64,000 nt of DNA from positions 15,089 to 79,088 of the forward strand of contig JACKGW010000014.1 of assembly GCA_020631815.1 (NCBI GenBank), in the 5' to 3' direction. The notes under the pieces were generated by a model. It was not told the DNA's origin and did no database searches. It saw only the letters and a program-made list of their open reading frames with translations. The position numbers and the translations under genes are program-made. The first letter of the stretch is position 1. Every line of letters starts with the position of its first letter. Positions 8,867-17,308 of the stretch are shown one piece after another. This DNA is from Planctomycetota bacterium (GTDB lineage: Bacteria > Planctomycetota > PLA2 > JAEUHO01).

Positions 8867-9637
8867 CTACGCCAGGGCGGCCGCCGGATCCTGGCCGTAG
8901 AACGCGGCCAGCACCGCGTACAGCTCCGCGTGTCGCGCGGCGAGACCACGGGGGCGGTCGAACAGCTCCTCGCTGACGACGGCGAAGAACTCGCTTGGGT
9001 TGGTCGCGCCGTAGGGGTCCAGGAACGTCTTGGCGCCCCGCGCGACCGCCGCCACGAGGTCGTCGTACTCGCGCTGCATCACGTCGCGCCACCGCACGCG
9101 CTCGGCCTCGGTGGCGAGGTCCGGCGTACCGTCGAACCAGCTGTCCGTGCCCAGGTCCAGCTGGTGGGCGAACTCATGGACCACGACGTCTTGGCCGACG
9201 CCGGGTTGCTCCAAGCTGGCGGCGACCTCGTCCCACGACAGCAGCACGATGCCCTCGTGCCACGCCTCGCCGATGTGCCGAGCGTCGACGTGGACGATGC
9301 CCAGCTCGTCGACGGGCGGCTGCGACGGTCGGAAGTCGTCCGGTGCGAGGAGCACGGTCCTCACGCGGTCGAAGGCTCCGTCGGGCAGGCCGATGGCCAT
9401 GCGCGCGGCGCTTCCGGCCACGGCGAAGCGCATGGCGCGCGTCACCTCCAGGCCGCCGCGACCCTCCCAGTGGATCTCGGCCTCGAGGACGCGGGCGATG
9501 TCGCGCCAGCGGGGCGCGGACGCCTCGGGGATCGGCACGGCGAAGCGCAGGGCCGCCAGCGTCGCCAGGTCGTCCTCGTTCCAGGGCCGAGCGAGCAGGC
9601 GGCGGCGACGACGGCGACGTAGCCAGGCGAAGAGCAC
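8867..9637 (-). CDS. mtfA: Zinc-dependent peptidase, MtfA/M90 family
   Basis: 256 aa from GTG 9637. An in-frame ATG at 9697 is possible but would leave only 8 bp to the divergent aldolase start, so the GTG is preferred. The protein opens as MtfA does (FAWLRRRRRRRLLARP) and has the metal site VVHEFAHQLD (HExxH with the family's following Asp) and downstream E residues in NPSEFFAVVSEELFDRP. E. coli MtfA binds the glucose repressor Mlc and thereby affects ptsG expression. No Mlc or PTS gene is seen here, so only the peptidase fold is transferable. Cytoplasmic. Confidence 0.88.
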   Translation of the reverse strand: MLFAWLRRRRRRRLLARPWNEDDLATLAALRFAVPIPEASAPRWRDIARVLEAEIHWEGRGGLEVTRAMRFAVAGSAARMAIGLPDGAFDRVRTVLLAPDDFRPSQPPVDELGIVHVDARHIGEAWHEGIVLLSWDEVAASLEQPGVGQDVVVHEFAHQLDLGTDSWFDGTPDLATEAERVRWRDVMQREYDDLVAAVARGAKTFLDPYGATNPSEFFAVVSEELFDRPRGLAARHAELYAVLAAFYGQDPAAALA

Positions 9638-9705
9638 GCGGGCGTCCCCAGGTAGCGTGGTGGGCAGCGCGGGACCACCCCGCCTCGAGGGGGGCATCCT
9701 CCGCC

Positions 9706-10347
9706 ATGGGCACGCTCGACGCCACGATCGCACGGCTCGGCCAGGCACGCGCCAGCGCCATCGTCCGCACACATGACCACGACCTCGCCCAGCGGGCCTT
9801 GGAGGCGGCGGTCGCCGGGGGGTTCCGTTCCCTCGAGATCACCCTCACCACGCCGGGTGCCCTCGAGCTGATCGGGCACTTCGCGCGCGAACCCGAGCTG
9901 CTCGTGGGCGCGGGCACCGTGCTCGACGTCGATCAAGCCCGTGCCGTCGTAGACGCCGGTGGCCAGTTCCTCGTCTCGCCGGTCGCCGACGCACCCGTCG
10001 CGAAGGTCGCACGCGAGCTCGACGTTCCGTTGATCGCGGGTGCCAACACGCCGACGGAGCTGCTCGCGGCGCACCGCATGGGTGCGCCGCTGCAGAAGCT
10101 CTTCCCCGTCCCCGCGGGCGGGCCGACATGGCTCAAGGCCGTCCTCGGGCCGCTGCCGTTCTTGCGGGTCGTTCCCACGAACGGCGTCGATGCCGACAAC
10201 GCACATGCGTGGTTCGAGGCCGGTGCGTTCGGCGTGGGCTTCGCGGCCGTCCTCTTCACGCCGGAGCTCATGGCGGCGCGGGACGTCGCGGGCATCATGA
10301 AGCGGGCGCGCCACCTCGTCGCGGCCGTCGCTGCTCAGCCCGGGTAG
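9706..10347 (+). CDS. eda: KDPG/KHG aldolase (Entner-Doudoroff)
   Basis: 213 aa from ATG 9706. Class I aldolase with the family's landmarks: E44 in SLEITLTTPGA, VGAGTV at 67-72, ANTPTEL at 113-119, the Schiff-base Lys131 in PLQKLFP and PTNGV at 157-161. It cleaves 2-keto-3-deoxy-6-phosphogluconate into pyruvate and glyceraldehyde-3-phosphate, and usually also 4-hydroxy-2-oxoglutarate. Position 159 is Asn where PTGGV is common. No edd or sugar dehydrogenase gene is adjacent, so the pathway role is not shown by context. The 3' end overlaps the convergent DinB gene by 13 bp. Confidence 0.92.
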   Translation: MGTLDATIARLGQARASAIVRTHDHDLAQRALEAAVAGGFRSLEITLTTPGALELIGHFAREPELLVGAGTVLDVDQARAVVDAGGQFLVSPVADAPVAKVARELDVPLIAGANTPTELLAAHRMGAPLQKLFPVPAGGPTWLKAVLGPLPFLRVVPTNGVDADNAHAWFEAGAFGVGFAAVLFTPELMAARDVAGIMKRARHLVAAVAAQPG

Positions 10348-10829
10348 ATCTCCGGCACGACGTCGCCCTGGGCCCGCAGCCAGGCCGAGAGCTGCGCGCG
10401 GTGGTGGATCATGTGGCTGATGCACGCACGGCGCAGGGCGACGTGCCGCGGCAGCGTCTGCAGCACGACGTCACCCTGGACCAGCGACCACGGCGCCGCC
10501 ATCGCGGCATCGTCGAGCCTTGAGGCGCCTGCACGCACGCTGGCGGCGAGCACGTCGAACCGCTCGATCAAAGCCGCCGGCCCGTCGACCGCGTCGCGCT
10601 CCGGCGGCGGTCGGCTCGTCACGTCGAAGCGATCCGCCGCGACGACGGTCTCGAGCCAGTACACGACCTCGACGAGATGGCGGGCCAGCTGGCCGATCGT
10701 CCAGGCGTCCGGGTAGGTGGGGGCGTCCCACAGCGCAGGGCGCAGGCAGCCCAGCACCGCGCGCGTGGCGTCCAGCTCGACGTCGAGGTCGGCGAGCACG
10801 GCGCCCGCCACCGTGAGGGGAGTGGTCAT
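10335..10829 (-). CDS. DinB-family four-helix metal-binding protein
   Basis: 164 aa. A four-helix bundle with the DinB-like His triad: H51 in IGQLARHLVEV, and H139 and H143 in ISHMIHHRAQLSAWLR. Such proteins include DNA-damage-inducible DinB of Bacillus and thiol-dependent transferases (bacillithiol, mycothiol). Here the partner thiol is unknown. Cytoplasmic. It lies just after the molybdoenzyme gene on the other side of a 10-bp gap and in the same direction, so it could be read through from that operon. Confidence 0.85.
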   Translation of the reverse strand: MTTPLTVAGAVLADLDVELDATRAVLGCLRPALWDAPTYPDAWTIGQLARHLVEVVYWLETVVAADRFDVTSRPPPERDAVDGPAALIERFDVLAASVRAGASRLDDAAMAAPWSLVQGDVVLQTLPRHVALRRACISHMIHHRAQLSAWLRAQGDVVPEIYPG

Positions 10830-10839
10830 CAGGCCGAGG

Positions 10840-13524
10840 CTAGCTCGGGACCTTGCGCACCGTACAGACGCAGTCGTACCAGGCTTGGCCGCCCGAGAGC
10901 GGGGTTGGCGCGATGGGCATGGCGTCGTTCAGCGGCACGCCCGTGCCGATGCCGCCCTTCTCCTTCGCCCACCAGACGTTGTCCGGGATGTCGCGATCTG
11001 CGAGCAGCGCGGGGTCCATGGCCTCGGCGCCTGCCGTGCCCTTCAGCTGACCGGCGCCGATGGGACCGTACTCCCAGTGGCCGAGGTGGTGCGACACGGC
11101 GAGCAGGTCCGGCGCCACGCCCGGCACGATGCGCGCGACTTGGCGCAGCGTGCCGCAGGTGCGCGACGGGTCGCTGTTCCACACGGGGCCGGCGGGGCGT
11201 CGGATCTCGACCTCCAGCAGGTCACCGTCGGCGATGCCGAGCCGCTTGGCGGTCTCCGGCGCGATCCAGATCGGGTTCCCGTGCACGATCTCCGCTTGAT
11301 ACTTGTGATGCGCGGTACGTCCTTGCGTGTGCACGTTCCACTTGAAGGTGACGAAGCGCAGCTCGTTCTCCTTCATCACCTCGTAGGCCGGGTTGGGGAA
11401 CCACGTCGGGAGCGGGTTGGCAATGGGGTGGTCGGAGAGACCCACGACCGCCGCCGCCTGCTCGAAGACGGACTGGCGGACCTCGATCTTGCGGCTGGGG
11501 GAGGGGAAGCCGCGCACGGGCGTGCCATCGAGCACGATGCCGATGGTCTGCGGCTTGCCCTTGATCTCCTTGCTGACGAGACCCGTGGCCTCGTCGATCG
11601 AGGCTCCCTCCATCTCCTCCGCCGTGAGGGGACGCTCGAACAGCTGGTAGTCCGGCTCGCGACCCGAAGGCTGCCACACGCCCTGCCGCTTGAACTGCTC
11701 CCACGAGATCGGGAGATTGGCGTAGTAGCGCTTGTAGTAGTCCTCGTCCGACGGGAAGTCCCAGTACTGGAACACGTCCGGCCCCAGGCGCTTGGCCAGC
11801 TCGTGGTAGATCCACCACACGCTCTTGCACTCGCCCGGCGGCTTCACGAGCGGCTGGCGCACGCCCGTGAACGGCACGTAGTCCCAGGCGTTGGTCGACT
11901 GGCCGTCCCAGCGCTCGAGCGCCGTGGCCTCCGGAAGGATGATGTCGGCGAGTGCGGCCGTCTCGCTGTAGGCGATGTCGATGCTGACGTGGAAGGGGAT
12001 CAGCGACTCGTCGGCCAGCACGTCGCGGCAGACCTTGGCCTCGGGGTAGCCGTAGCCACCGTTGAAGCAGTACGTGAACAGCGTATCGATCTTGGCCCGC
12101 CCCTCGCGGATCCACGGGTAGTTCATCTGCCCGACCTTCATGACCTGCCACTGCCAGGCCAAGGGGTACTGCGTGGGCGTGATGAGCTCGCCCTGGTACT
12201 GGGCCTTCCAGGCGTCGGGCAGACGCTCGTAGGCCTCCTTCACCTCCTGCGGCAGCTCGTCGAAGCAGGCCATGCCCGGCTTCCACTTGGGCGGCTTGGG
12301 CGGCTTGGGCCCCGGCTCGCCGACCAGCGGCAGGCCCTCGTGGCCCCAGTCCCCCTTCCAGCCGCCGCGGTTGACGATCCCGAAGCCGCCGGGCTGGCCG
12401 ACGTTGCCCGCCAGGATGTCCAGCAGGAACACGGCGCGGCTGCTGTGGATGCCGTTGACGTGCTTGGCAGCACCCCGGTTCAACAGCGTTGTGCAGCGCG
12501 GGCTGGCAGCCGCGAACTCGCGGGCCAGGCGGCGGATCGTGTCGGCCGAGACGCCTGACTCGCGCGCGGCCATCTCGGGGGTGAACGGCTCCACCTGGGC
12601 AGCGATCTCGGCGAACGGGATGTTGCACCAGCGGTCCCAGAAGGCGCGCTTGGCCAGACCTTCCTTCACGAGCACGTGGGCCATCGCCATGGCGATGCAG
12701 CCGTCGCTACCAGGCGTGACGCGGTGGTACTCGTCGCTGATGCTCGCTGTGGCGCTGGGGCGCACCTCGAACGTGACGAGCTTGGCCCCGCGGTCGACAC
12801 GCGCTTCCTGCATGCGCTGGATGCCGCCGAAGCCGCCCTGGTGGGCCTCCATGAGGTTGCTGCCGAAGTTGAGCACGTACTTCGTGCGCGCGAGGTCCGG
12901 CGCCCCCCAGTCCATGATCGTGCCGTAGTACGTCATGGTGCCGAGGCGGTTGTTGGAGCTGCAGATCGAGCGGCGGTTGAGGCCGTGGGGGCTGCCGACG
13001 CTCGACAGGAACCGCGCGGTCAGGCCGCTGGTCTTGTCGCGGCCCACCTGGATGGCGAACTTGTCGGGTCGGCCCTCGTCCCGCAGCTTCTGGAGGCGCG
13101 CGGCGATCTCGTCGTAGGCCTCGTCCCAGGTGATGCGCTTCCACTTGCCCTCGCCGCGCTTGCCAACGCGGCGGATCGGGTACAGCAAGCGGCCGGGGTA
13201 GTAGGTGCCGTGCACGATGCCGTTGGCCTTGCTGCAGATGTGGCCATGGCTGTTGGGATCGAGCGGGTTGCCGCTGATGCGCACGACGCGTCCGTCCTGC
13301 ACCCAGCCGATCACGTGGCACTGCGTCGTGCAGCCGAAGCAGACCGTGGGCGTGGCCTTGGCCTTGCGGTAGTCGATCGTGCGCCGCGCCGGTCGGTCGT
13401 CGCCGGGCGGCTCGTCGGCGACGGCTTCCCACGGCGGCATCAGGGTGCCGCCCAGGGCGCCGAGCGCCACGGCGGCGGCCGTGGTCTTGATCACATCGCG
13501 ACGAGTCGGGTCGTACGTGGTCAT
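10840..13524 (-). CDS. Molybdopterin oxidoreductase, CISM catalytic subunit (Psr/Phs/Ttr-like)
   Basis: 894 aa from ATG 13524. The start is set by a twin-arginine signal (TRRDVIKTTAAAVALGALGG) and by the stop of the upstream ferredoxin gene at 13539. A [4Fe-4S] motif follows at Cys62, Cys65, Cys69 and Cys97. The likely Mo/W ligand is Cys188 in RSICSSNNR. Pterin-binding features of the DMSO reductase family run through to the C-terminal molydopterin dinucleotide-binding domain (VHTQGRTAHHKYQ, NPIWIAPETAKRLGI). Exported folded to the periplasm; electrons would pass to the ferredoxin subunit encoded just upstream. The substrate could be a sulfur or arsenic oxyanion or a similar electron acceptor, and cannot be fixed from sequence. 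Any reading beginning upstream of 13524 runs out of frame through the ferredoxin gene. Confidence 0.9.
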   Translation of the reverse strand: MTTYDPTRRDVIKTTAAAVALGALGGTLMPPWEAVADEPPGDDRPARRTIDYRKAKATPTVCFGCTTQCHVIGWVQDGRVVRISGNPLDPNSHGHICSKANGIVHGTYYPGRLLYPIRRVGKRGEGKWKRITWDEAYDEIAARLQKLRDEGRPDKFAIQVGRDKTSGLTARFLSSVGSPHGLNRRSICSSNNRLGTMTYYGTIMDWGAPDLARTKYVLNFGSNLMEAHQGGFGGIQRMQEARVDRGAKLVTFEVRPSATASISDEYHRVTPGSDGCIAMAMAHVLVKEGLAKRAFWDRWCNIPFAEIAAQVEPFTPEMAARESGVSADTIRRLAREFAAASPRCTTLLNRGAAKHVNGIHSSRAVFLLDILAGNVGQPGGFGIVNRGGWKGDWGHEGLPLVGEPGPKPPKPPKWKPGMACFDELPQEVKEAYERLPDAWKAQYQGELITPTQYPLAWQWQVMKVGQMNYPWIREGRAKIDTLFTYCFNGGYGYPEAKVCRDVLADESLIPFHVSIDIAYSETAALADIILPEATALERWDGQSTNAWDYVPFTGVRQPLVKPPGECKSVWWIYHELAKRLGPDVFQYWDFPSDEDYYKRYYANLPISWEQFKRQGVWQPSGREPDYQLFERPLTAEEMEGASIDEATGLVSKEIKGKPQTIGIVLDGTPVRGFPSPSRKIEVRQSVFEQAAAVVGLSDHPIANPLPTWFPNPAYEVMKENELRFVTFKWNVHTQGRTAHHKYQAEIVHGNPIWIAPETAKRLGIADGDLLEVEIRRPAGPVWNSDPSRTCGTLRQVARIVPGVAPDLLAVSHHLGHWEYGPIGAGQLKGTAGAEAMDPALLADRDIPDNVWWAKEKGGIGTGVPLNDAMPIAPTPLSGGQAWYDCVCTVRKVPS

Positions 13525-13538
13525 GGTGGCTCCCGTGC

Positions 13539-14207
13539 TCAGCGCTCGTAGACGATGTCGTTCTCGCCGTCCTGCAGCTGCACGCCGCGGGCGGCTTCGC
13601 CCATCCAGGCTTGGAGACCCGCGTACACGACCGTCGGGCGTGTCTCGTGCTCCGGGCGAAGGGGCTGCGCCCCACAGGCGTCGGCCGTCTTCGACAAGGC
13701 GCTGTCCAGGTCGCCGAAGTCGCCATAGCGGAGCGCCTCGGTCGGGCAGACCTCCACGCAGGCAGGCACCATGCCGACATCCGTGCGGTGCGAGCACAGG
13801 TTGCACTTGTCGGCCTGGTTCGTGTGGGGGTCGAGGTGGATCGCGTCGTAGGGGCAGGCCGCGATGCAGCTCGTGTCGCCCTGGCAGGAGTCCTTGTCGA
13901 TCTCCACCCGCCCGTCCGCGCGTCGGACCACCGCGTCGTTGGGGCAGGCCGGGATGCAGGGCGCGTCTTGGCAGTGCATGCACATCATGGGCATGAACAG
14001 GTGCGTGTCGCGATCGGGGCGCCGCAGGTAGTGCGTGCGGATGCGGAAGCCGCCGAGCGCGACGTCGTGCTCGGTCTTGCACGACACGCCGCAGGCGTGA
14101 CACCCCACGCAGCGGCGGGGGTCCACGAGAAGTCCGACGCGCTTGCCCGTCGGTACGGGCTCTTGGCCCACGTGCTCCCAGGGGAGGTACGGTACGTCGT
14201 CCGCCAT
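13539..14207 (-). CDS. Four-cluster ferredoxin subunit of the molybdoenzyme (PsrB/TtrB-like)
   Basis: 222 aa from ATG 14207 with GGAGG six bases upstream. Four ferredoxin-type clusters are laid out as in CISM electron-transfer subunits: C33/C36/C39/C43, C76/C79/C84/C88, the third set C108/D111/C114/C118, and C135/C138/C150/C154. In the third set the second ligand is Asp (codon GAC), reading C-Q-G-D-T-S-C, where Cys is usual. It would carry electrons between the pterin subunit and the membrane. The catalytic gene follows after 14 bp, so they form an operon. No own signal peptide; export would rely on the partner's Tat signal. Confidence 0.9.
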   Translation of the reverse strand: MADDVPYLPWEHVGQEPVPTGKRVGLLVDPRRCVGCHACGVSCKTEHDVALGGFRIRTHYLRRPDRDTHLFMPMMCMHCQDAPCIPACPNDAVVRRADGRVEIDKDSCQGDTSCIAACPYDAIHLDPHTNQADKCNLCSHRTDVGMVPACVEVCPTEALRYGDFGDLDSALSKTADACGAQPLRPEHETRPTVVYAGLQAWMGEAARGVQLQDGENDIVYER

Positions 14208-14282
14208 GGGGGACCTCCACGGCGCGACCTCGACGATCCGCCGGGCCCAGCAAACCGGGACGGCCGGTCGTCCGAAAGGGTG

Positions 14283-14296
14283 CAGAACATGTGCTG
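14283..14296. promoter_or_regulatory. Near-palindrome in the divergent control region
   Basis: CAGAACATGTGCTG is an imperfect palindrome centred on ACATGT. It sits in the 197-bp gap between the molybdoenzyme operon (minus) and the lipase-like lipoprotein (plus), where promoters and an operator would be expected. No clear -35/-10 pair could be read. Weak evidence. Confidence 0.25.
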
Positions 14297-14404
14297 TAGG
14301 TCGTGCGTCCTGTCGGCATCGGCAGCGTCAAAGGACGCGTGCACGATCATCGCCGCCGACGATGCGCACGCGTCCCTCGCCCGTCGTCGTTCCCTGGAGC
14401 TCTC

Positions 14405-15439
14405 GTGAAGCCGTTGCCCCCGCCTCGCTCCCTTCGCTTCGCCCTCTGCCTCCTCGTCGTGTCCCTTGCCGCGTGCGGCGGCGGCGGTGGGGGCGGCGGA
14501 GGAGGCACGCCGAGTGATCCCGGCGCCACGGGTGGCCCCGGTGTGGACCTCACGGGCGTCACGAAGCCGGACGTGTTGCTGATGACCTTCTCGGGCCACA
14601 CGAGCTCGGCGGTTCCGTTGTCGTCGGCGGCCAACCAGACGTACCTGGACGCGACGGGCAGCGCCGGGCCCAAGCTGCGCGCGTTGTTCGAGGGCCGCGG
14701 CTACACGGTGGTGGAGAGGCACTTCGCCGATCGTCTGCGTGCCCCGGACGCCGATGCCAACGGACTGCCCGACCGCCTCGACCAGCTCGGGTTCCTCGAA
14801 GCGCTGTCCGTCTTGCGCCAGGCGGCCGAAGCCTGGGTGGACGGTCAGGCCACGCCCACGCGCATCGTCGTGGTGGGGCACAGCCACGGCGCCACGTGGG
14901 CGCACCTCCTCTGCGAGGCGGCCGACGGCCGCGTCAGTCCCGGCCCCCTGGGCATCCACGTGCTCGTCACGCTGGACGGTGTGCAGACCAGCTGGGATGC
15001 CGAGCACACGGGTCAGCTCATGGCGTGGTGGGACGCGCTACCCGGCAAGACGTTCCAGGGCTTCTACCTGGCGCGGGACGTGTCCACCTCGAGCGACGCG
15101 ATCGTCGCGGACGCGGGCAACCGCAACGTCAAGGACGTGGTCTGGCCTGTCGTGCGCTTTGCCTACGAGATCATGGGCGACGATCCGCTCGGCATCATCC
15201 TGCGCGATCTCGTCCGCAACGTGCCCCTGTTCCAGATGGACCTCGTGCCGGCCACCGACCCAAGCGGCACCACGCTCTGGACCCGCGACACGCGAACCCA
15301 CGAGATCCTCGTGAACGGCGTGCTGACCATGCCGCCCGTCGGAGATGCCGTCCCCAGCGAAACGCATGGTGGCGTCCACGACGCCACCGGGCCCTCCATG
15401 CTGTGGCTCTGTGACCGTCTCGCGGAGAGGTTCCCGTAG
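14405..15439 (+). CDS. Alpha/beta-hydrolase lipoprotein (lipase/esterase-like)
   Basis: 344 aa from GTG 14405, preceded by GGAG at five bases. The signal peptide ends in the lipobox SLAAC and is followed by a run of ten Gly residues, then a short Pro/Thr linker. The hydrolase core has the nucleophile elbow IVVVGHSHGATW, giving Ser160 as candidate nucleophile. The acid and base residues are probably in the C-terminal third (for example ETHGGVHDA). It is likely an extracytoplasmic esterase or lipase tethered to a membrane. Nine bases separate it from the following ABC exporter, so they may be co-transcribed. Confidence 0.8.
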   Translation: MKPLPPPRSLRFALCLLVVSLAACGGGGGGGGGGTPSDPGATGGPGVDLTGVTKPDVLLMTFSGHTSSAVPLSSAANQTYLDATGSAGPKLRALFEGRGYTVVERHFADRLRAPDADANGLPDRLDQLGFLEALSVLRQAAEAWVDGQATPTRIVVVGHSHGATWAHLLCEAADGRVSPGPLGIHVLVTLDGVQTSWDAEHTGQLMAWWDALPGKTFQGFYLARDVSTSSDAIVADAGNRNVKDVVWPVVRFAYEIMGDDPLGIILRDLVRNVPLFQMDLVPATDPSGTTLWTRDTRTHEILVNGVLTMPPVGDAVPSETHGGVHDATGPSMLWLCDRLAERFP

Positions 15440-15448
15440 GGGAAACGC

Positions 15449-17260
15449 GTGGTCCGGATCTTCGTTGCGCTGGCTCCCTACCTGCGGCCGTGGCGGGGAC
15501 GCGTCGTGCTCGCCCTGGTGCTCGCCGGTGGGGGCCAGCTGCTCGAGCTCGTCGACCCGCTCGTGCTCGGCCACATCCTCGACAGCTACGTGCTGGCCGA
15601 GGGCGACCTGGCCGAAGGCGATCGCGTGCGCGGCGCCTTGCTGTGGCTGGGCATCGCGATCGCCATCGCGCTGGCCGCGCGTCTGGCCCGCACGCTCCAG
15701 GCCTACGTGATGACCTACGTCGTGCAGGGCGCGGGCATGCAGCTGTTCAACGACGGCATGCGTCACGTCCTCCGGCTGTCCTACGCCGAGCACCAGGATC
15801 GAGGCAGCGGCGACACGGTAGCGTTGCTGCAGAAAGTGCGCTCCGACGTCGAGCGCCTGCTCGACGGCAGCGTGAACGTGCTGTTCAGCACGCTCGTCGG
15901 GCTGGGGTTCTTGGTGTGGTACGCCATCACCAAGAGCTGGCTGCTCGTGCCCGTGTTCGTCGTCGGCTTGATCGGCTTGGCGCTGATCACGGGCCTCCTG
16001 GGTCGACGCATCCGCACCACCCAGCGTGCCGTCGTCCGCGAGACCCGGCGTCTGCAGGGCTCGATGACCGAGTCCCTGCGCAACATCGAGATCATCCGCA
16101 GCCTCGGGCTGACGTGGCCCGAGATCCGGCGTCTCCGCGGCACCACCCAGCAGATCTTCGATCTCGAGATGGAGAAGGTGCGCCGCGTACGGGCGCTCTC
16201 CTACGCCCAGTCGGCGTTCGTGAACGTCTTGCGCCAGTCGATCCTGTTCGTGCTGCTCTGGCTGATCTTCCGCCACGTCCTCTCGCCTGGCGAGCTGGTC
16301 TCGTCCCAGTTCCTGCTGAACATCGTCTTCGGCCCGCTGCAGCAGATGGGACGCACGCTGCTGCAGGTGCGCGAGGCGGAGGCGTCCCTGCAGATGCATG
16401 CCGAGCTGCTGGCCCTGCCCATCGAGCGACGGCCCGAGGAACCCACGGAGATCGGCGACCTCGAGCGGCTCGCCTTCGAGGACGTCACGTTCCGCTACCG
16501 CGGCGCCCAGGCCGATGCGGTCCGCGGCATCACGTTCGCGGCAACGCGCGGCGACACGATCGCATTCGTCGGCCCTTCGGGCTCGGGGAAGAGCACCCTC
16601 GTGCGACTCCTGCTCGGGCTGTACGCACCGACCGGCGGCACGGTCCGCATCGACGACGTGCCGGTGGGCCAGCTGCGCTTCAACCGCGTACGTCGGCAGA
16701 TCGGGTTCGTGGCCCAAGACCCGCAGCTGTTCTCGGGCACGGTGCGCGACAACCTGCAGATGGTGAAGCCCGACGCGACCGACGACGAGATGCTGCGTGT
16801 GCTCGAACACGCGGCCGCGCTCGGCATCTTGGAGCGCGCAGGTGAGGGCCTGGACACGCGCATCGGCGAGGGGGGCGTCCGCCTCTCGGGGGGCGAGCGT
16901 CAACGCATCTCGATCGCCCGCGCCCTGCTGCGCGACCCGCGCCTGCTGGTGTTCGACGAGGCCACGTCCGCGCTCGACTCCTTGACGGAGCGCGACATCA
17001 CGCGCGTGCTCCGCCAGCTGCACGAGGAGCGGCGGCGGATCACCATCCTCATCGCCCACCGCCTCGGCACCATCGCCCACGCCGACCGCATCTACGTCCT
17101 GGAGCGCGGCGAGATCGTGGAGACCGGCACGCACGAGGAGCTCCTCGCGCGCCTGGGCCTCTACTACGCCATGTGGAGACAGCAGGTGGGGGAGCGCGAG
17201 CTGCCCCGTCCCCCTGGCGACCCGCAGCCAGAGTCCGGGACTTCGGCGAGCGGCGCGTAG
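15449..17260 (+). CDS. ABC exporter, fused permease and ATPase
   Basis: 603 aa from GTG 15449. An ABC type-1 exporter: N-terminal transmembrane domain (about 1-310), then an ATPase with Walker A GPSGSGKST at 375-383, signature LSGGERQ from 479, Walker B VFDEATSALD with D503/E504, and the H-loop IAHRLGTI. It functions as a dimer pumping lipids, peptides or drugs outward; the substrate is not evident. Its place between a lipase-like lipoprotein and a glycosyltransferase hints at an envelope-related cargo, which is inference only. Confidence 0.92.
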   Translation: MVRIFVALAPYLRPWRGRVVLALVLAGGGQLLELVDPLVLGHILDSYVLAEGDLAEGDRVRGALLWLGIAIAIALAARLARTLQAYVMTYVVQGAGMQLFNDGMRHVLRLSYAEHQDRGSGDTVALLQKVRSDVERLLDGSVNVLFSTLVGLGFLVWYAITKSWLLVPVFVVGLIGLALITGLLGRRIRTTQRAVVRETRRLQGSMTESLRNIEIIRSLGLTWPEIRRLRGTTQQIFDLEMEKVRRVRALSYAQSAFVNVLRQSILFVLLWLIFRHVLSPGELVSSQFLLNIVFGPLQQMGRTLLQVREAEASLQMHAELLALPIERRPEEPTEIGDLERLAFEDVTFRYRGAQADAVRGITFAATRGDTIAFVGPSGSGKSTLVRLLLGLYAPTGGTVRIDDVPVGQLRFNRVRRQIGFVAQDPQLFSGTVRDNLQMVKPDATDDEMLRVLEHAAALGILERAGEGLDTRIGEGGVRLSGGERQRISIARALLRDPRLLVFDEATSALDSLTERDITRVLRQLHEERRRITILIAHRLGTIAHADRIYVLERGEIVETGTHEELLARLGLYYAMWRQQVGERELPRPPGDPQPESGTSASGA

Positions 17261-17308
17261 ACTGGGGCGCGGATTGGACGCACCGCCGGAGGTGGGCTGA
17301 CCCAGCAC

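Noticed and set aside
9706..10347. Entner-Doudoroff operon
   Set aside because: Only the aldolase is present. Neighbours are a peptidase and a DinB protein, so no pathway cluster can be claimed.
13525..14331. N-terminal extension of the molybdoenzyme
   Set aside because: The extra frame overlaps the ferredoxin gene out of phase and lacks the Tat signal at its start. The Tat motif begins only at 13524.
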